Part shown: one piece after another, positions 22,510 to 32,029 of the stretch
How positions within the stretch are numbered: the stretch's first letter is position 1
Layout of the letters: every line of letters starts with the position of its first letter
Source: Brachionus manjavacas
Lineage: Eukaryota > Rotifera > Eurotatoria > Ploima > Brachionidae
DNA length: 64,000 nucleotides
Direction: 5' to 3'
NCBI GenBank assembly: GCA_019054805.1
Contig: JAHQIY010000003.1
Location: 2,294,001 to 2,358,000 of the forward strand
Position numbers and translations under genes: made by a program
The notes under the pieces: generated by a model
Told to the model about the DNA's origin: nothing
The model's input: the letters and a program-made list of their open reading frames with translations, nothing else
The model's database searches: none

Positions 22510-23250
22510 CTAAATTTCCAGTTCCATCAAAAAAACATTGAAATCAGGCAAAGAGTCTAGTTTATGCCTCTTAATAACTTTAAAACCCAACGACTTGTAC
22601 ATTCTAAATGCTGATTTTTGTTTGTTGGTCACACATAATTTGATGCATTTTAGATCCACACTTTTACCAAAAGCAACACAATTGCGTATAATTTCTTTTC
22701 CAAAGCCATTACAGTGGTAATTTGGCAGAGTGGACACTCTTACCAATAAGCCATCATGCTCTTTTAGTTTTGGCGCCCATGATTTTAAACAAGTATATTT
22801 TTCATCTTCGGCCAAAAGTCCACCAACACTAACTATCTCATTTTTTTCATCAAATGCCGCAAAAAAGGCATTTTTCTCTTTGCAAAAGGTCACATTAGCT
22901 CGTTCATAAGAAATCTCTGAACTTTGAAGAACTAAGTCTACATAGTCCGACCAGGCTCTTCTATGACTAAAGTATTGGTAGACTGATACAATGCTGATGA
23001 TTACAAAAAGTGTGGCCAGTGTGGTAATAAAAAATCTAATCTCCAACATGATGCTTAAAATTAGGCAATTTAAAATTACTATTAACAAGAGTATTAGCTG
23101 ATAAATGGTTTGCTTTGCCAGATAGACTAGCGAGCTCACAAATGCTGAATGGAACACATTTTTGTGCGCTGCGATAAAACATCTATGCACTGATTCAATC
23201 AACTGATCATTTTCAAAATAAATTCTCTCAACTCGAATTTTTTGATACAT
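22510..23250 (-). CDS. NAT8-like membrane GNAT N-acetyltransferase (copy 2)
   Basis: 246 residues, one exon. Layout: short N-terminal part; a hydrophobic pair at ~46-68 and ~73-92 that would form a membrane hairpin; then a GNAT fold. Motif A is at ~169-195 (LLVRVSTLPNYHCNGFGKEI) and motif B at CVTNKQKSAFRMYKSLGFK. In the acetyl-CoA loop [QR]xxGx[GA] the first residue is His179 (HCNGFG), not Gln or Arg. Vertebrate NAT8/CML proteins are ER/Golgi acetyltransferases with this layout. It lies 108 bp downstream of its paralogue on the same strand, clearly a tandem duplicate, and is diverged. The substrate cannot be predicted. Confidence 0.8.
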   Translation of the reverse strand: MYQKIRVERIYFENDQLIESVHRCFIAAHKNVFHSAFVSSLVYLAKQTIYQLILLLIVILNCLILSIMLEIRFFITTLATLFVIISIVSVYQYFSHRRAWSDYVDLVLQSSEISYERANVTFCKEKNAFFAAFDEKNEIVSVGGLLAEDEKYTCLKSWAPKLKEHDGLLVRVSTLPNYHCNGFGKEIIRNCVAFGKSVDLKCIKLCVTNKQKSAFRMYKSLGFKVIKRHKLDSLPDFNVFLMELEI

Positions 23251-23358
23251 TTTCTGAGCTAATTTTGAAAGAAAATCTTGAATTGAAAAAATTCATTCTA
23301 AAAAAAGCATTGTTTAAATTTAGGCATTTAGAAACAAAAATTTATTTTAAATTTTATT
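23251..23358 (-). promoter_or_regulatory. 108-bp spacer between the tandem acetyltransferase genes
   Basis: Contains TTTATT at 23341-23346 (AATAAA on the minus strand) just after the stop of the upstream gene, a likely poly(A) signal. Minus-strand AATTAGCTCAG|AAA sits just before the downstream ATG and could act as a splice acceptor. The spacer is short enough for a shared transcript, but tandem independent genes are as likely. Confidence 0.35.
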
Positions 23359-24081
23359 TTACAATTCAAGGTTCATTTGACGAAGATAAAAATTAATAAA
23401 ACTTATAAGCATGTATTTTTTGACTGTTTTGAAACCAAACTTTTTGTACAAAGCATATGCAGCTGGTTGTTTATTGGTTTGACTGAGTTGGACACGTTTA
23501 ACTCCTTTGGTTTTGGCAAATTCAAGACATTTTTTAATAATTGCTGTTGCAGCTCCTTTTCCCTGATGGTCAGTTGCTGTTGCGATCCTCACCAAAATGG
23601 CCTCGTCATCACCAAGATCGGCCATATACTTTTCTTTGTAAGTTTGCTTTTCTTTGTCAATAAGAATTCCGCCCATGCTCATCAATTCGTTGTTTGACGA
23701 ATAGGCCACAAAAAATGCGTTTTTTTCTTTTGAGTAGATTTTGTGCGCGTTTTGACAAGTTAAATCAGACTTGGTCTCAACATAGTCTATGAACCAAAAC
23801 CATAGCTTTCTGTGCAAAAGATACACGGCTAATAAAAACAATACTGTAAATCCTGGAGCTGATAGCAAGACGCTGATTTGTAGACTCCGATTCAAGGCTA
23901 TTGATAATATGCTGCAGATTAAGGAATAAAGAATTATGTAAGTCGGATTAGTGAAAAAATATTTCAACGATAGTTTATAAGCTGGGCTTATTAGAGCTAG
24001 CTGAGCGTCCTTAATGCATTTTTGAGCAGCTTCAACCTGACCTCCTTGATCAAATGTTATTCTTTCGATGCGAAAATTCAT
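23359..24081 (-). CDS. NAT8-like membrane GNAT N-acetyltransferase (copy 1)
   Basis: 240 residues, one exon, ATG at 24081. A hydrophobic stretch at ~46-90 (IILYSLICSILSIAL, then VLLSAPGFTVLFLLAVYLL) predicts a membrane hairpin; the catalytic domain follows. Motif A reads AILVRIATATDHQGKGAATA with the canonical acetyl-CoA loop Q173-GKGAA. Motif B is LSQTNKQPAAYALYKKFGFK. This order matches NAT8/CML-type acetyltransferases of the endoplasmic reticulum and Golgi. It keeps the canonical loop, while its neighbour at 22510-23250 does not. Function beyond acetyl transfer is not predictable. Confidence 0.82.
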   Translation of the reverse strand: MNFRIERITFDQGGQVEAAQKCIKDAQLALISPAYKLSLKYFFTNPTYIILYSLICSILSIALNRSLQISVLLSAPGFTVLFLLAVYLLHRKLWFWFIDYVETKSDLTCQNAHKIYSKEKNAFFVAYSSNNELMSMGGILIDKEKQTYKEKYMADLGDDEAILVRIATATDHQGKGAATAIIKKCLEFAKTKGVKRVQLSQTNKQPAAYALYKKFGFKTVKKYMLISFINFYLRQMNLEL

Positions 24082-24584
24082 TTTAGCAATAACTACATGG
24101 ATTTATAATTTATTTTTAATTTAAAATTAAATTTATAATTTTTGTTATCTTAGAATTTTTTTGGCAAAATTAAAAAAAACTAGGATTTTTTTGCATATTT
24201 ATCTCAATATTTTATGAAACAATTAAAGTCCAATTTCAAGGTTGGCTTTTTTAGTCTAGAGGATGGATTATGTTGTATGATATTTAATTTATTACATAAC
24301 TTTAAATTATGAAAAATGATAAAGTCTATGCTTGATTCAATTATGTATTGGTCGAATTTAGTGACATGTTATTTATTCTATTAGTGACAAAAAAATTAAA
24401 ATTTTTATTTAAAAAGTATTAATGCTAAAATTGCTTTTTTACAAAGCAAATGCTAGCTTTTGTTTAAAGCATAAAACAAACAGCAAAGATGGTAGATTTA
24501 AAAAGGACGATAATTAAATTATCCACAAATTTTAAAAAAACTTTCTCTAATTATGATATATATTCCACAAAAATAATATACCAT
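24082..24584. other. AT-rich intergenic DNA, nothing recognised
   Basis: Upstream region of the acetyltransferase pair. No coding frame, RNA gene or clear repeat was seen. Confidence 0.5.
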
Positions 24585-24815
24585 ATTTATTTATTTGTTT
24601 TATCTGTGCCGAGCTAAAGCTCTTTCAGATTAAAAAAAAAATAAAAAATAAAAAAAAATCAAGACAAAATATAATAAAAAGACAATTAAAAATTGATAAA
24701 TTGTAAGAGGTGACATGTGAAAAGTATTTAAGTATTGAACAGACCAGGAAAGAAAGAAGAAATAGTAAGATAGCAATTACACAATGGAGTTGGGTATTCA
24801 ACCTAACATAATTTT
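24585..24815 (-). repeat. LINE 3' end (hairpin, tail) without body
   Basis: In minus sense the order is 3'UTR (24815 down to ~24630), then CTGAAAGAGCTTTAGCTCGG with the hairpin GAGC-TTTA-GCTC (24622-24611), then GCACAGAT and an AAATAAATAAATA tail at ~24597-24585. The 3'UTR part (AATAGTAAG..GCAATTACACAAT and GAGTTGGGTATTCAA on the plus strand) recurs at 45140-45274 and 47662-47685. It is a severely 5'-truncated LINE insertion. Confidence 0.6.
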
Positions 24816-24944
24816 AATATTTATTTCACTGAAATAAAAAATGATAACAAACTAATTATTTTAACAATTTAAATTAGCACAATTGCACTTTATTGCACTT
24901 CACAAATTTATATACTATCAAACAAAATTACGAAAAAGCAGAAA

Positions 24945-24964
24945 ATCGTAGCAGTACTGTATTG
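24945..24964. repeat. Stray end of the CAGTGCTGC MITE family
   Basis: ATCGTAGCAGTACTG followed by TA is the right-hand terminus of the mariner-like MITE family present complete at 50051-50786, with one substitution. No partner end was found nearby. Confidence 0.45.
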
Positions 24965-25008
24965 AAGAAAAAAAAAAATTTATTTTTTTTTTAAATGCCA
25001 AATTATTT

Positions 25009-25230
25009 GGTTGTCCCTAAAAAGCGGAATCCGGAACGCGGAACACGGAATTCCGTGGCCCAAATTCCGCCAAAAAAGTCGAAAAAAAATTTTATAATTC
25101 CGTAAAACACATACTAAAAAGCGGAATTTCCGTCTTTTAGTAGATTTTTAAATTCCGCCGGAATTTTTTATGGAATTGACGGAAATGACGGAATTTTTAG
25201 CGTAATTTAAAAAATAAGCAAATAAAAATT
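25009..25230 (+). repeat. Left terminal inverted repeat of the MULE
   Basis: Pairs with 28081-28302 on the opposite strand. It is rich in GGAAT/CCG words such as ACGGAATTCCGTGG, and contains its own internal inverted half: GCGGAATTTCCGTC and neighbouring GACGGAAATGACGG. Confidence 0.85.
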
Positions 25231-25589
25231 TAATTTTTTAAAACAAAATAAAAGTTAATTTAGATGTGAATAACAATTTTAAAATAATTTTTCCAATTGC
25301 TTTATATCATACATTTTTATTTAAAAAATTTATTTCCAAAAAATATAAATATATAAAAAAAAGGCTCAAACAAAATTATCAAAACTGAAAGTTTATTAAG
25401 TGGAATTAAAACGATTAACCTATGAACAAGTGGTCGAAATTTTTACCGAGTTTCAATCCTCTGATCAGAATCATTCGGAAAGAATTGAATTTCCGAAATC
25501 CGGTAATTTAATTAAAAAACTATAAAACTAAACCAAATAAAATGAACTTTATAAAAATTAAGGTGATGTTATAATTTTTTGGTCGAGTG

Positions 25590-28020
25590 AGTCATCAATC
25601 ACAACGATTGGACAACTGATGGGTTCAAATGGAAGAATCAAGGAACAAGAAAGGCTTTGATTCCGACTTCACCAAATGACCCAGTAGTGTATAAAAATTA
25701 TTACTAAATGATAGATCGAAGCAAGTGTATTAATAAGGAAGTTATAAAAGATGTTATTTTTTCAAAGACCAAGCGATGCCAATAATTGTGCATTACTTAG
25801 ACAAAAAAACAAAGGCGAATAGCTTGCTCGAATACGATTCTGGGCCACATGGCAATGTAAAATCAAAAGAAAACGCCGAAAATTATCAACGTACTTTGCC
25901 GTCGGTTCTTAGTCAAATTAAAGAAAATGTTTCTAAAAGAGCACCTCATTTAGTTTACAAGGAAACTTCGAAATAAAAGGGTGTAAGGGATCTTAAGCAA
26001 TGTCAAAATTTAAGATATGTGAGTATATTTATTTACTGATTATTAAAAAATATTACAAATTCTTATATTTTATTTTTGCTCCGTTCCACCTATTTTTTTT
26101 CTCAACACACATCTTTTAAAATTTGTGCGTTTTATTCTAGAAAATTATAACAAATTTTTATTGAAAATATTTTTATAAATATATATGTTTATTATTAAAG
26201 GCCGTTAATAAGCTTAAACGCTTCACTTATGTTGAAATAGCTAATTGTCATCTAATGCATATTTCATTATGTTTCCTAATTTGATATTGACTATTATGTT
26301 TCAGTATAATCGTATATGCATCCTATTTTAGTAATCAAAAATAATGAAAAACCTCCGTCAATTGTACTCGCATTTTTCATACATGAAAAAAAATTCGAGA
26401 GATCTCACAATGAGTTTTGGTGATTTATTGGTGAAATTTTACCTGAAATGAGCGATTTAGGATACATAGTTACAGATTGTGAAGATGCCTTTAGAAATGC
26501 CATTAAAACTTATTTTCCTAATATTCCACTTCTTAGATGCTGGAATCATTTTTGGAAGTCCACCGAGAGGTGGATTATTTCCAATAAAAAATTTACAACA
26601 GATGATGTGGGGTTTTATTGTGATTCGGTAAGAGAATTGTTTTTCAGCCAAATAAAGCTTTATTTGAAATGATACCCGCTTGGCGAACAGAATTTGTTGA
26701 TTATTAGGAAAAATGTATAAAACCAGATATAAATTGTTAAGCTTCTTTTGCAGTAAAACCGATTGCGAAGCGGATGTTTAGCCACTTCACGGAATTACTA
26801 CCAACCAAATTGAGGGTTTAAATAATTTATTAAAACTAATTTGCGAAAGAGTTGAGTTGCCACTTGACGTGGTAATTTTAAGTTTGAATCAGTTATCAGT
26901 GTACTACTGCAATGAAATCAGGTTTGAGTTTGGTAACCGCGGTAATTACCGAATAAGACCTGATTTCAAAGAACAGTGTTTTTTAGACACTCGCTTTGTT
27001 AAAACAAGGGAAACTATGGCACCTTCAGAAATAACAACAAAAATGAACTACTCGAAATATGTGGCGTAAAATTTTCTACGATTAGTGCGAGCGAGAAAAG
27101 TGATATTGAGTCTAAATATTCAGATGTTGAGTCTAATGATTTGCTTTCAAATTCAATCGAAAGTAAAGAAAAAGAAGACTTAGCTGATGATGACGTGTCT
27201 GTGAAAACTATTACTCTTTCGAAATCAAATTCATCGAATGTGAATATTATCGGTGAAAATACATCTGAAGATGATTCTGATTCAGATGAATAGAATCCTA
27301 TGCCTTTTGAATTGAAAAATAAATTTAATTCAAAAATTAGCAGAGCATTGTGGTTTGTAAATAATAATAAAGAAAAACATGATATTGAGTTGAAACTTTA
27401 CTTCATTACAGATGAAAAAAACAATTGCTTCCAAGTAAAATTATTGCCTAAAACGACATGCTCTTGTCCGGAAAAAACAGCTTGTTCGCACATTTTAGCG
27501 ATTCAGTCTATAAATAATATAGACATTTCTAATAACTATAAAATTCCTAATCTAACAAATTTGACAAAAGCTAAAAATTTTGGTATTACTGGTCGTAAGA
27601 AAAAGGGTCATCAAATCAATTCATTTGAGCCTAAAGCGAATAAGCAATCTGGAATTTTACACCAACAATTTGAGTTATTTTTGAAAGAGTTGCTCCTTAA
27701 AGAGAATCATGCTTGTTTAGATGAGATTCTTAGCTCAAATACTTTGATAAAAGCTAAATGGATAATTAGCAATTTCAATTTATTAACTGATATAATCGAC
27801 AATGGAAAATAGCTAAATCTTTAATAGATCAAAAACTAAAACATTGTTTTTGTCCAGTTTGTTCAAATGTTTGCTTAGAGAATTCCATAGAATGTGAAAC
27901 TGTAGATTTTGGTATCATTTTAATTGCACCAAAGTAAGTAAATATCATCGAGCTGGAAAAGGTAAAAGTTGGATTTGCGAGAAGTATGGTTTTGTCTGTG
28001 AGAGGAACTAGATTTACAAA
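25590..28020 (+). pseudogene. MULE transposase with SWIM and PHD-like zinc fingers (broken)
   Basis: In order: an N-terminal WRKY/FLYWCH-like DNA-binding piece (HNDWTTDGFKWKNQG, ~25598-25640); a spacer frame 25776-25976; RDLKQCQNLRYV near 25990; AFFIHEKKFERSHNEFW near 26370; then the DDE core with GYIVTDCEDAFRNAI (second catalytic Asp) and LLRCWNHFW (C..H motif) in 26448-26672. An acidic stretch ending SEDDSDSDE (27090-27292) precedes a SWIM finger CSCPEKTACSH at 27452-27495. A last block near 27845-28000 reads CPVCSNVC...WYHFNC...WIC, a PHD-finger pattern with one frameshift and lost cysteines. At least three in-frame stops (e.g. TGA near 26421, TAG at 27292-27294) disable it; some breaks may be introns. 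Confidence 0.75.
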
Positions 28021-28080
28021 ATTAAACTGATTTTTATTGTGAATAACTTTCATTTAATCAAAATTGAACTTTATAAAAAA

Positions 28081-28302
28081 AATTTTATTGCTTATTTTTT
28101 AAATTACGCTAAAAATTCCGTCATTTCCGTCAATTCCGTAAAAAAATTCCGGAAGAATTTAAAAATCTACTAAAAGACGGAAATTCCGCTTTTTAGTATG
28201 TGTTTTACGGAATTATAAAATTTTTTTTTCGACTTTTTTGGCGGAATTTGGGCCACGGAATTCCGTATTCCGCGTTCCGGATTCCGCTTTTTAGGGACAA
28301 CC
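28081..28302 (-). repeat. Right terminal inverted repeat of the MULE
   Basis: Inverted copy of 25009-25230, ending at GGGACAACC with the 8-bp target duplication AATTATTT immediately after it. Confidence 0.85.
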
Positions 28303-28310
28303 AATTATTT

Positions 28311-29025
28311 TATTTTATTAGAGAATCTTTTGCCAATTCGAATGTCTCCATTTTTTTTCCTGTCGACCTCTCTTTCTTGATTGAATTGGAATATACAAAC
28401 CGACTGAAACAAAGCAACATTTTTTTAACAAGTAGCATTTGTAATTTTTTAAACTTCAGACAAAAATATTCTGCTTGCAAGATTTTGATAATTAACGTAA
28501 TTATCCGAATTTAGTGACATATGACAAATTTTGAATCTAGTAGATAGTGTTATCAGGTGATATCATAATTGCGAGGAACGAGCATCATAAACAAATATGT
28601 AAGCGAATAAAAAAAAGACATCTATGCATATGAAAAATTATTCGAATACCGTTATGCCGTACAAAAAAACAGAAAAAAATGACCAACTAATTGATTAATT
28701 GGTCCAAATAAAAAAACTTAAAAATATTTAACTTTGCTAATTATCTTAGGTGTATTCCCTTCTCTTGAAAATTGTAAGTTGATTAAAGCCTGTATGCCTG
28801 TTTTGTATGCTTATTTAAACCTTAAAAATTTTTTAAAAATTTTATTGAGACAAATTTAAAAATATTATTTGTAAAATTAAATTTAAATAATAAAAATGTC
28901 CAACATTTTTCATGTCTTTGCTTTGCTTTGTATTTTTTTCAATATAGTTTAGTTTCGTTTCATTTTGTTTTAATATGATTCAATTTGCTTCACTTCAAAT
29001 AATTGATTGATTATAAAAAACTTTA
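28311..29025. other. AT-rich intergenic DNA, nothing recognised
   Basis: No coding frame of note. The run TTTGCTTTGCTTTG..TTTAGTTTCGTTTC near 28915-29000 is simple pyrimidine-rich sequence. Confidence 0.45.
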
Positions 29026-29531
29026 ATGGCTCCTATCAAAAAGATTATTGCTGCTAAATGCAAAGATGCTTGCTTGAAGTCTATACAAAGACTAATAAAT
29101 AATGAAAATAATTACACCAGAGCATTTTTGAAGCTAAAATCAGAAGAAAAAGCAATTGAAATTAAATTTGCAAATTTAAAAAATAAAAGAGATAGTAATA
29201 AAGCTGAACGATTAAGGAAATGTGATTTAGTAATATTTAATTTTGTTTTTATATCTTTTGTTCTTTTTTAAAGTGTAATGCATTTAAAATAATAACACTA
29301 TAGTTGAATGCACAAAACGCAATATTAAATGAAATCGATTAGGATGAAAGACTAGATGATCACCTTCTGAATGATTCGGTTGATTCATATTTTGCTAATG
29401 TAGAAAATATGTCTAAATCAAAAGAAGTGAATGAACGAAGAAGTGAGGAATTCAGGGGACCATACGAAGTTAAATCAACAGAAATTAAATCCAGAGTTTC
29501 AAAAGCTACCAAAAATACAAAATACAATTAA
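29026..29531 (+). pseudogene. Unidentified charged small protein gene or pseudogene
   Basis: The first exon candidate from ATG 29026 encodes a Lys/Glu-rich helical segment (KIIAAKCKDACLKSIQRL...NKAERLRKCDL) and reaches a possible donor GTAATATT near 29231. The downstream frame ~29303-29531 (NAQNAILNEID, then after TAG, DERLDDHLLNDSVDSYFANV and EFRGPYEVKSTEIKSRV) ends at TAA and looks coding. One in-frame TAG near 29341 separates the two, unless it belongs to a further small intron (TTAG|GATGAAAG). I do not recognise the family. Confidence 0.35.
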
Positions 29532-30344
29532 TACAATTTTTTTCAAAAATAATTTTATTTTTAATTTTAATAATTAAAAATATATATTAGTTAGATGATA
29601 TAAGTATAGCGGACCGTTACAAGCATATAATCTGAAAGATCTCTATTTTATGTTATAATTTGGTACCATACAGGTAATGTTAACATTCTGATAACTAAAT
29701 TTTTTGTCAGCGTTTTTGTTATCAAAAAGAATATATTAAAAATATAAATAAAAAGATGTCATCATTTTCTAAATTATGTTATCAAATAATATACAAAAAA
29801 TAATTTTCAAAAGAGATTATTTGAATCTTTTTAAACGAAACATTTAATTAAATCAATTAATTTATAGTCTATATTATATATACTTAGGACTTTTGACTTA
29901 GCTTTAAAATTACTTTTTCTTCTGACTTTTGCGCAAGTATTTTCGTAGTTGATACTTCACTTCTTGTTGCCTAGTTATAATTTTGTAATAAAAAAAATTT
30001 TAAATCTCTTGACTGCTTATTTTACTAGAGAAATTCTGATAAATCTTCGGTTTTACCCTTTAACTATAATTTTAGTTACCAAACAATTTTTAGCCGAGAA
30101 AAATAAAAATTCAATTAAATTACTACATTGTTCCCTTTTAAATTTTGCCCTTCTGTTAAAATTCGACATAAAGCCCTGTATCAGATGAAAATTAAAAAAA
30201 TCTAAAATAAATGTTAACTTAAAATGCACATTTTATTTAAAAATTTTAACATATTTTATAGACTAAATAAAGTCATCACTCTCAACCATCTCATTAACAA
30301 CCACAAAGTAAATAGATGCAAATTTTTGCAAACACTTTCATGCT
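29532..30344. other. Intergenic DNA upstream of BORCS7
   Basis: No gene seen. ATTTTATAG|ACTAAATAAAG near 30255-30275 is acceptor-like and lies ~80 nt before the BORCS7 start. It could be a 5'UTR intron end or a trans-splice site. The 79-codon frame at 29949-30188 is hydrophobic AT-rich noise. Confidence 0.4.
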
Positions 30345-30665
30345 ATGTCAACTGAACCACAAATAAAATTTTCAAACGAAGAATCAAAAGCCAACATCCG
30401 ATACAAAATAGCTCAAAATTTACTCAACATAGTTGACTTGACCAAAAGTACCATCAAAAGCTCCGACTCCAACGAGCTGTTCAAAAACTCATTCAAAAAG
30501 TTTATTCAGAACGAACAATTGATCGAATCCACCGGTGACAAGCTGCAAAAAATCCACATCATAGGCTCCCAATTGAACTTCCAAGTGAACAAAATCAAGT
30601 CCGACTTAGAACTGTTAAAAGAAGTTTCCTCCCAGATCGATTCCATTAAGCACAAGAATGTCTAA
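30345..30665 (+). CDS. BORCS7: BLOC-1-related complex subunit 7 (BORCS7) homologue
   Basis: 106 residues, the same length as the vertebrate protein. BORC recruits the small GTPase ARL8 to lysosomes and so drives kinesin-dependent lysosome movement. A gap-free match to the known family pattern runs over ~65 residues: DLTKSTIKSSDSNELF against vertebrate ALTKQVLKGSRSSELL, then a predicted coiled coil with KLQKIHIIGSQLNFQ against SLRKMAIITTHLQYQ. No membrane segment. One exon. Its last codons and stop (GTC TAA) overlap the first codons of PIGU by 8 nt in another frame, which suggests one transcript for both. The alternative is a generic BLOC/BORC-like coiled-coil protein, but the spacing of conserved positions favours BORCS7. 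Confidence 0.72.
   Translation: MSTEPQIKFSNEESKANIRYKIAQNLLNIVDLTKSTIKSSDSNELFKNSFKKFIQNEQLIESTGDKLQKIHIIGSQLNFQVNKIKSDLELLKEVSSQIDSIKHKNV
30622..30635 (+). promoter_or_regulatory. Acceptor-like site inside BORCS7, 22 nt before the PIGU start
   Basis: AAGTTTCCTCCCAG|ATCG is the best polypyrimidine-plus-AG in this region and lies within the BORCS7 coding sequence. Used as a trans-splice or alternative cis-splice acceptor, it would give PIGU its own monocistronic mRNA with a 22-nt remaining leader. It could also be chance. Confidence 0.3.
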
Positions 30666-32025
30666 ATACCGCTCTGCTGGCTTTGTTGGCGTCCTGGCAC
30701 TAGGAGCCCTCATCCGCTTATTTATGATAAATAACCAATCTTTGCGCCAATGGCTCCAGAATAGAGTTGAGATCTCGACACCGCTTACAAGCTGGCATCG
30801 AGTTCTAGAAGGCATATACCTTAAGAATTCGCTGAATAGTTCGTCCTATGAAGGCGATCTGGTCCACGAGATCCCAATGATGATCAATTTGTACCACTTT
30901 CTGATCCAATTGTTCTCAGCAAAGCACATCATTTATCTTTTCATAATTATAGATTGTCTGAACTCGGTGCTAGTCTACACCATTAGCTACAAAATAATTC
31001 AGCACACTTGCATTATGGAAAACTTTAACAAAACAAATGGCAAATATGCTCGTTTGTTCGAGTCCAAGGAAAAGAGAGAAGACTTTTTATTGAGCGAAAA
31101 AAATTTTAGGCCACTCTTTTGGTCACTGTTGGCCATGGCCTGCTATCTATTCAATCCGTTGAACCTGGCTTGCTGCATGTCCCAGACCACTGTGCTAATA
31201 CAGCACTTTGTTCTGCTTATGTGGCTCAATTTTTTGCTTAATGGAAAAATATTCATGTCCTACATCCTTTTGGCAATACACGCCAACATCACTGTGTACT
31301 CACTGGTCCTGATTGTTCCATCCATAAGTGTCATACGTCAAAAGAAAATTCTCAAGCGAAAAGAAATCAAGTCCGAGCTGATTTTGGCGAGCAAGCATTT
31401 GACAACATTTGTCCTGCTTGCCGCTCTGGTATTCATGTTTAACTTTTATTTGGAAAACTTTAATACTAGATTTATAGACTGTACCTATTTTTTTATTCTT
31501 AAAGTGAGAGACCTGGTGCCAAATATGGGCTTGTTTTGGTATTTTTTAACCGAAATGTTCGACCATTTTCTCACATTTTTTATTTATGTATTTCAACTGA
31601 ACGCTTTTCTGTACTCGGTGCCACTCACTTTGAGGCTAAAGGACGAGCCCATGGTGAACCTGTTGGTCCAAATAGGACTTTTGTACGTGTTCAAGTCGTA
31701 TCCGAATATCGGAGAGACCGGCTTGTACACAGCGTTTTTGCCGTGCGTGGCCTACCTGTTTCCATTGATGAGGAATGTGCTCGTCTACTCTTGTATGCTT
31801 ATTGCTGGCGGGGTTCTGGCGCCCATTATGTTCTACTTGTGGCTGGGAAGTGGAGGCGGCAACGCTAATTTCTATTTTGCCATAACCCTAGTGTACTCAG
31901 TCGGACAGATATTCCTTCTAGTTGACGTATTTTACGCCTGTTTGAAAAGAGAGTTTATCAAATTGAATGGAAGTGATGTGCCACTAAGTTCTAATGGAAA
32001 ACCTGCAAATTTCACTTTAGAATAA
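30658..32025 (+). CDS. PIGU: GPI transamidase subunit PIG-U
   Basis: 455 residues (vertebrate ~435). PIG-U is a multi-pass ER membrane subunit of GPI transamidase, the complex that attaches GPI anchors to proteins. It starts MSKYRSAGFVGVLALGALIR, a first membrane segment. It has the lumenal-loop block VEISTPLTSWHRVLEG (family VEVVSPLSSWKRVVEG), several further membrane helices, and the signature VPNMGLFWYFLTEMFDHF at ~286-303 followed by FKSYPNIGETGLYTAFLPC; both are near identical to vertebrate sequence. The end keeps NFYFAITLVYSVGQIFL. One uninterrupted exon. It overlaps BORCS7 by 8 nt (ATGTCTAA). An AATAAA overlaps its own stop codon. Confidence 0.95.
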   Translation: MSKYRSAGFVGVLALGALIRLFMINNQSLRQWLQNRVEISTPLTSWHRVLEGIYLKNSLNSSSYEGDLVHEIPMMINLYHFLIQLFSAKHIIYLFIIIDCLNSVLVYTISYKIIQHTCIMENFNKTNGKYARLFESKEKREDFLLSEKNFRPLFWSLLAMACYLFNPLNLACCMSQTTVLIQHFVLLMWLNFLLNGKIFMSYILLAIHANITVYSLVLIVPSISVIRQKKILKRKEIKSELILASKHLTTFVLLAALVFMFNFYLENFNTRFIDCTYFFILKVRDLVPNMGLFWYFLTEMFDHFLTFFIYVFQLNAFLYSVPLTLRLKDEPMVNLLVQIGLLYVFKSYPNIGETGLYTAFLPCVAYLFPLMRNVLVYSCMLIAGGVLAPIMFYLWLGSGGGNANFYFAITLVYSVGQIFLLVDVFYACLKREFIKLNGSDVPLSSNGKPANFTLE

Positions 32026-32026
32026 A
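32021..32026 (+). terminator. Poly(A) signal overlapping the PIGU stop
   Basis: AATAAA, where the TAA stop is part of the hexamer; AT-rich DNA follows. Implies a very short 3'UTR if used. Confidence 0.45.
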
Positions 32027-32029
32027 TAT

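Larger units (their letters stand above)
25009..28302 (+). mobile_element. MULE (Mutator-like) DNA transposon with long terminal inverted repeats
   Basis: The terminal inverted repeats at 25009-25230 and 28081-28302 are ~222 bp, begin GGTTGTCCCTAAAAAGCGG and differ at only a handful of positions. An 8-bp target duplication AATTATTT flanks the element exactly (25001-25008, 28303-28310). The interior carries a broken MULE transposase with SWIM and PHD-like parts. The close match of the repeats indicates fairly recent movement, although the coding region already has stops, so this copy was probably moved by another element's enzyme. Confidence 0.88.

Noticed and set aside
25001-28310. hAT superfamily assignment from the 8-bp target duplication
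   Set aside because: The transposase motifs (TDCEDAF, CWNHF, SWIM finger) and long inverted repeats fit a MULE; MULE duplications of 8-10 bp are accepted.
31536-31868. Plus-strand 110-codon ORF
   Set aside because: Lies in the +1/+2 frame within PIGU.
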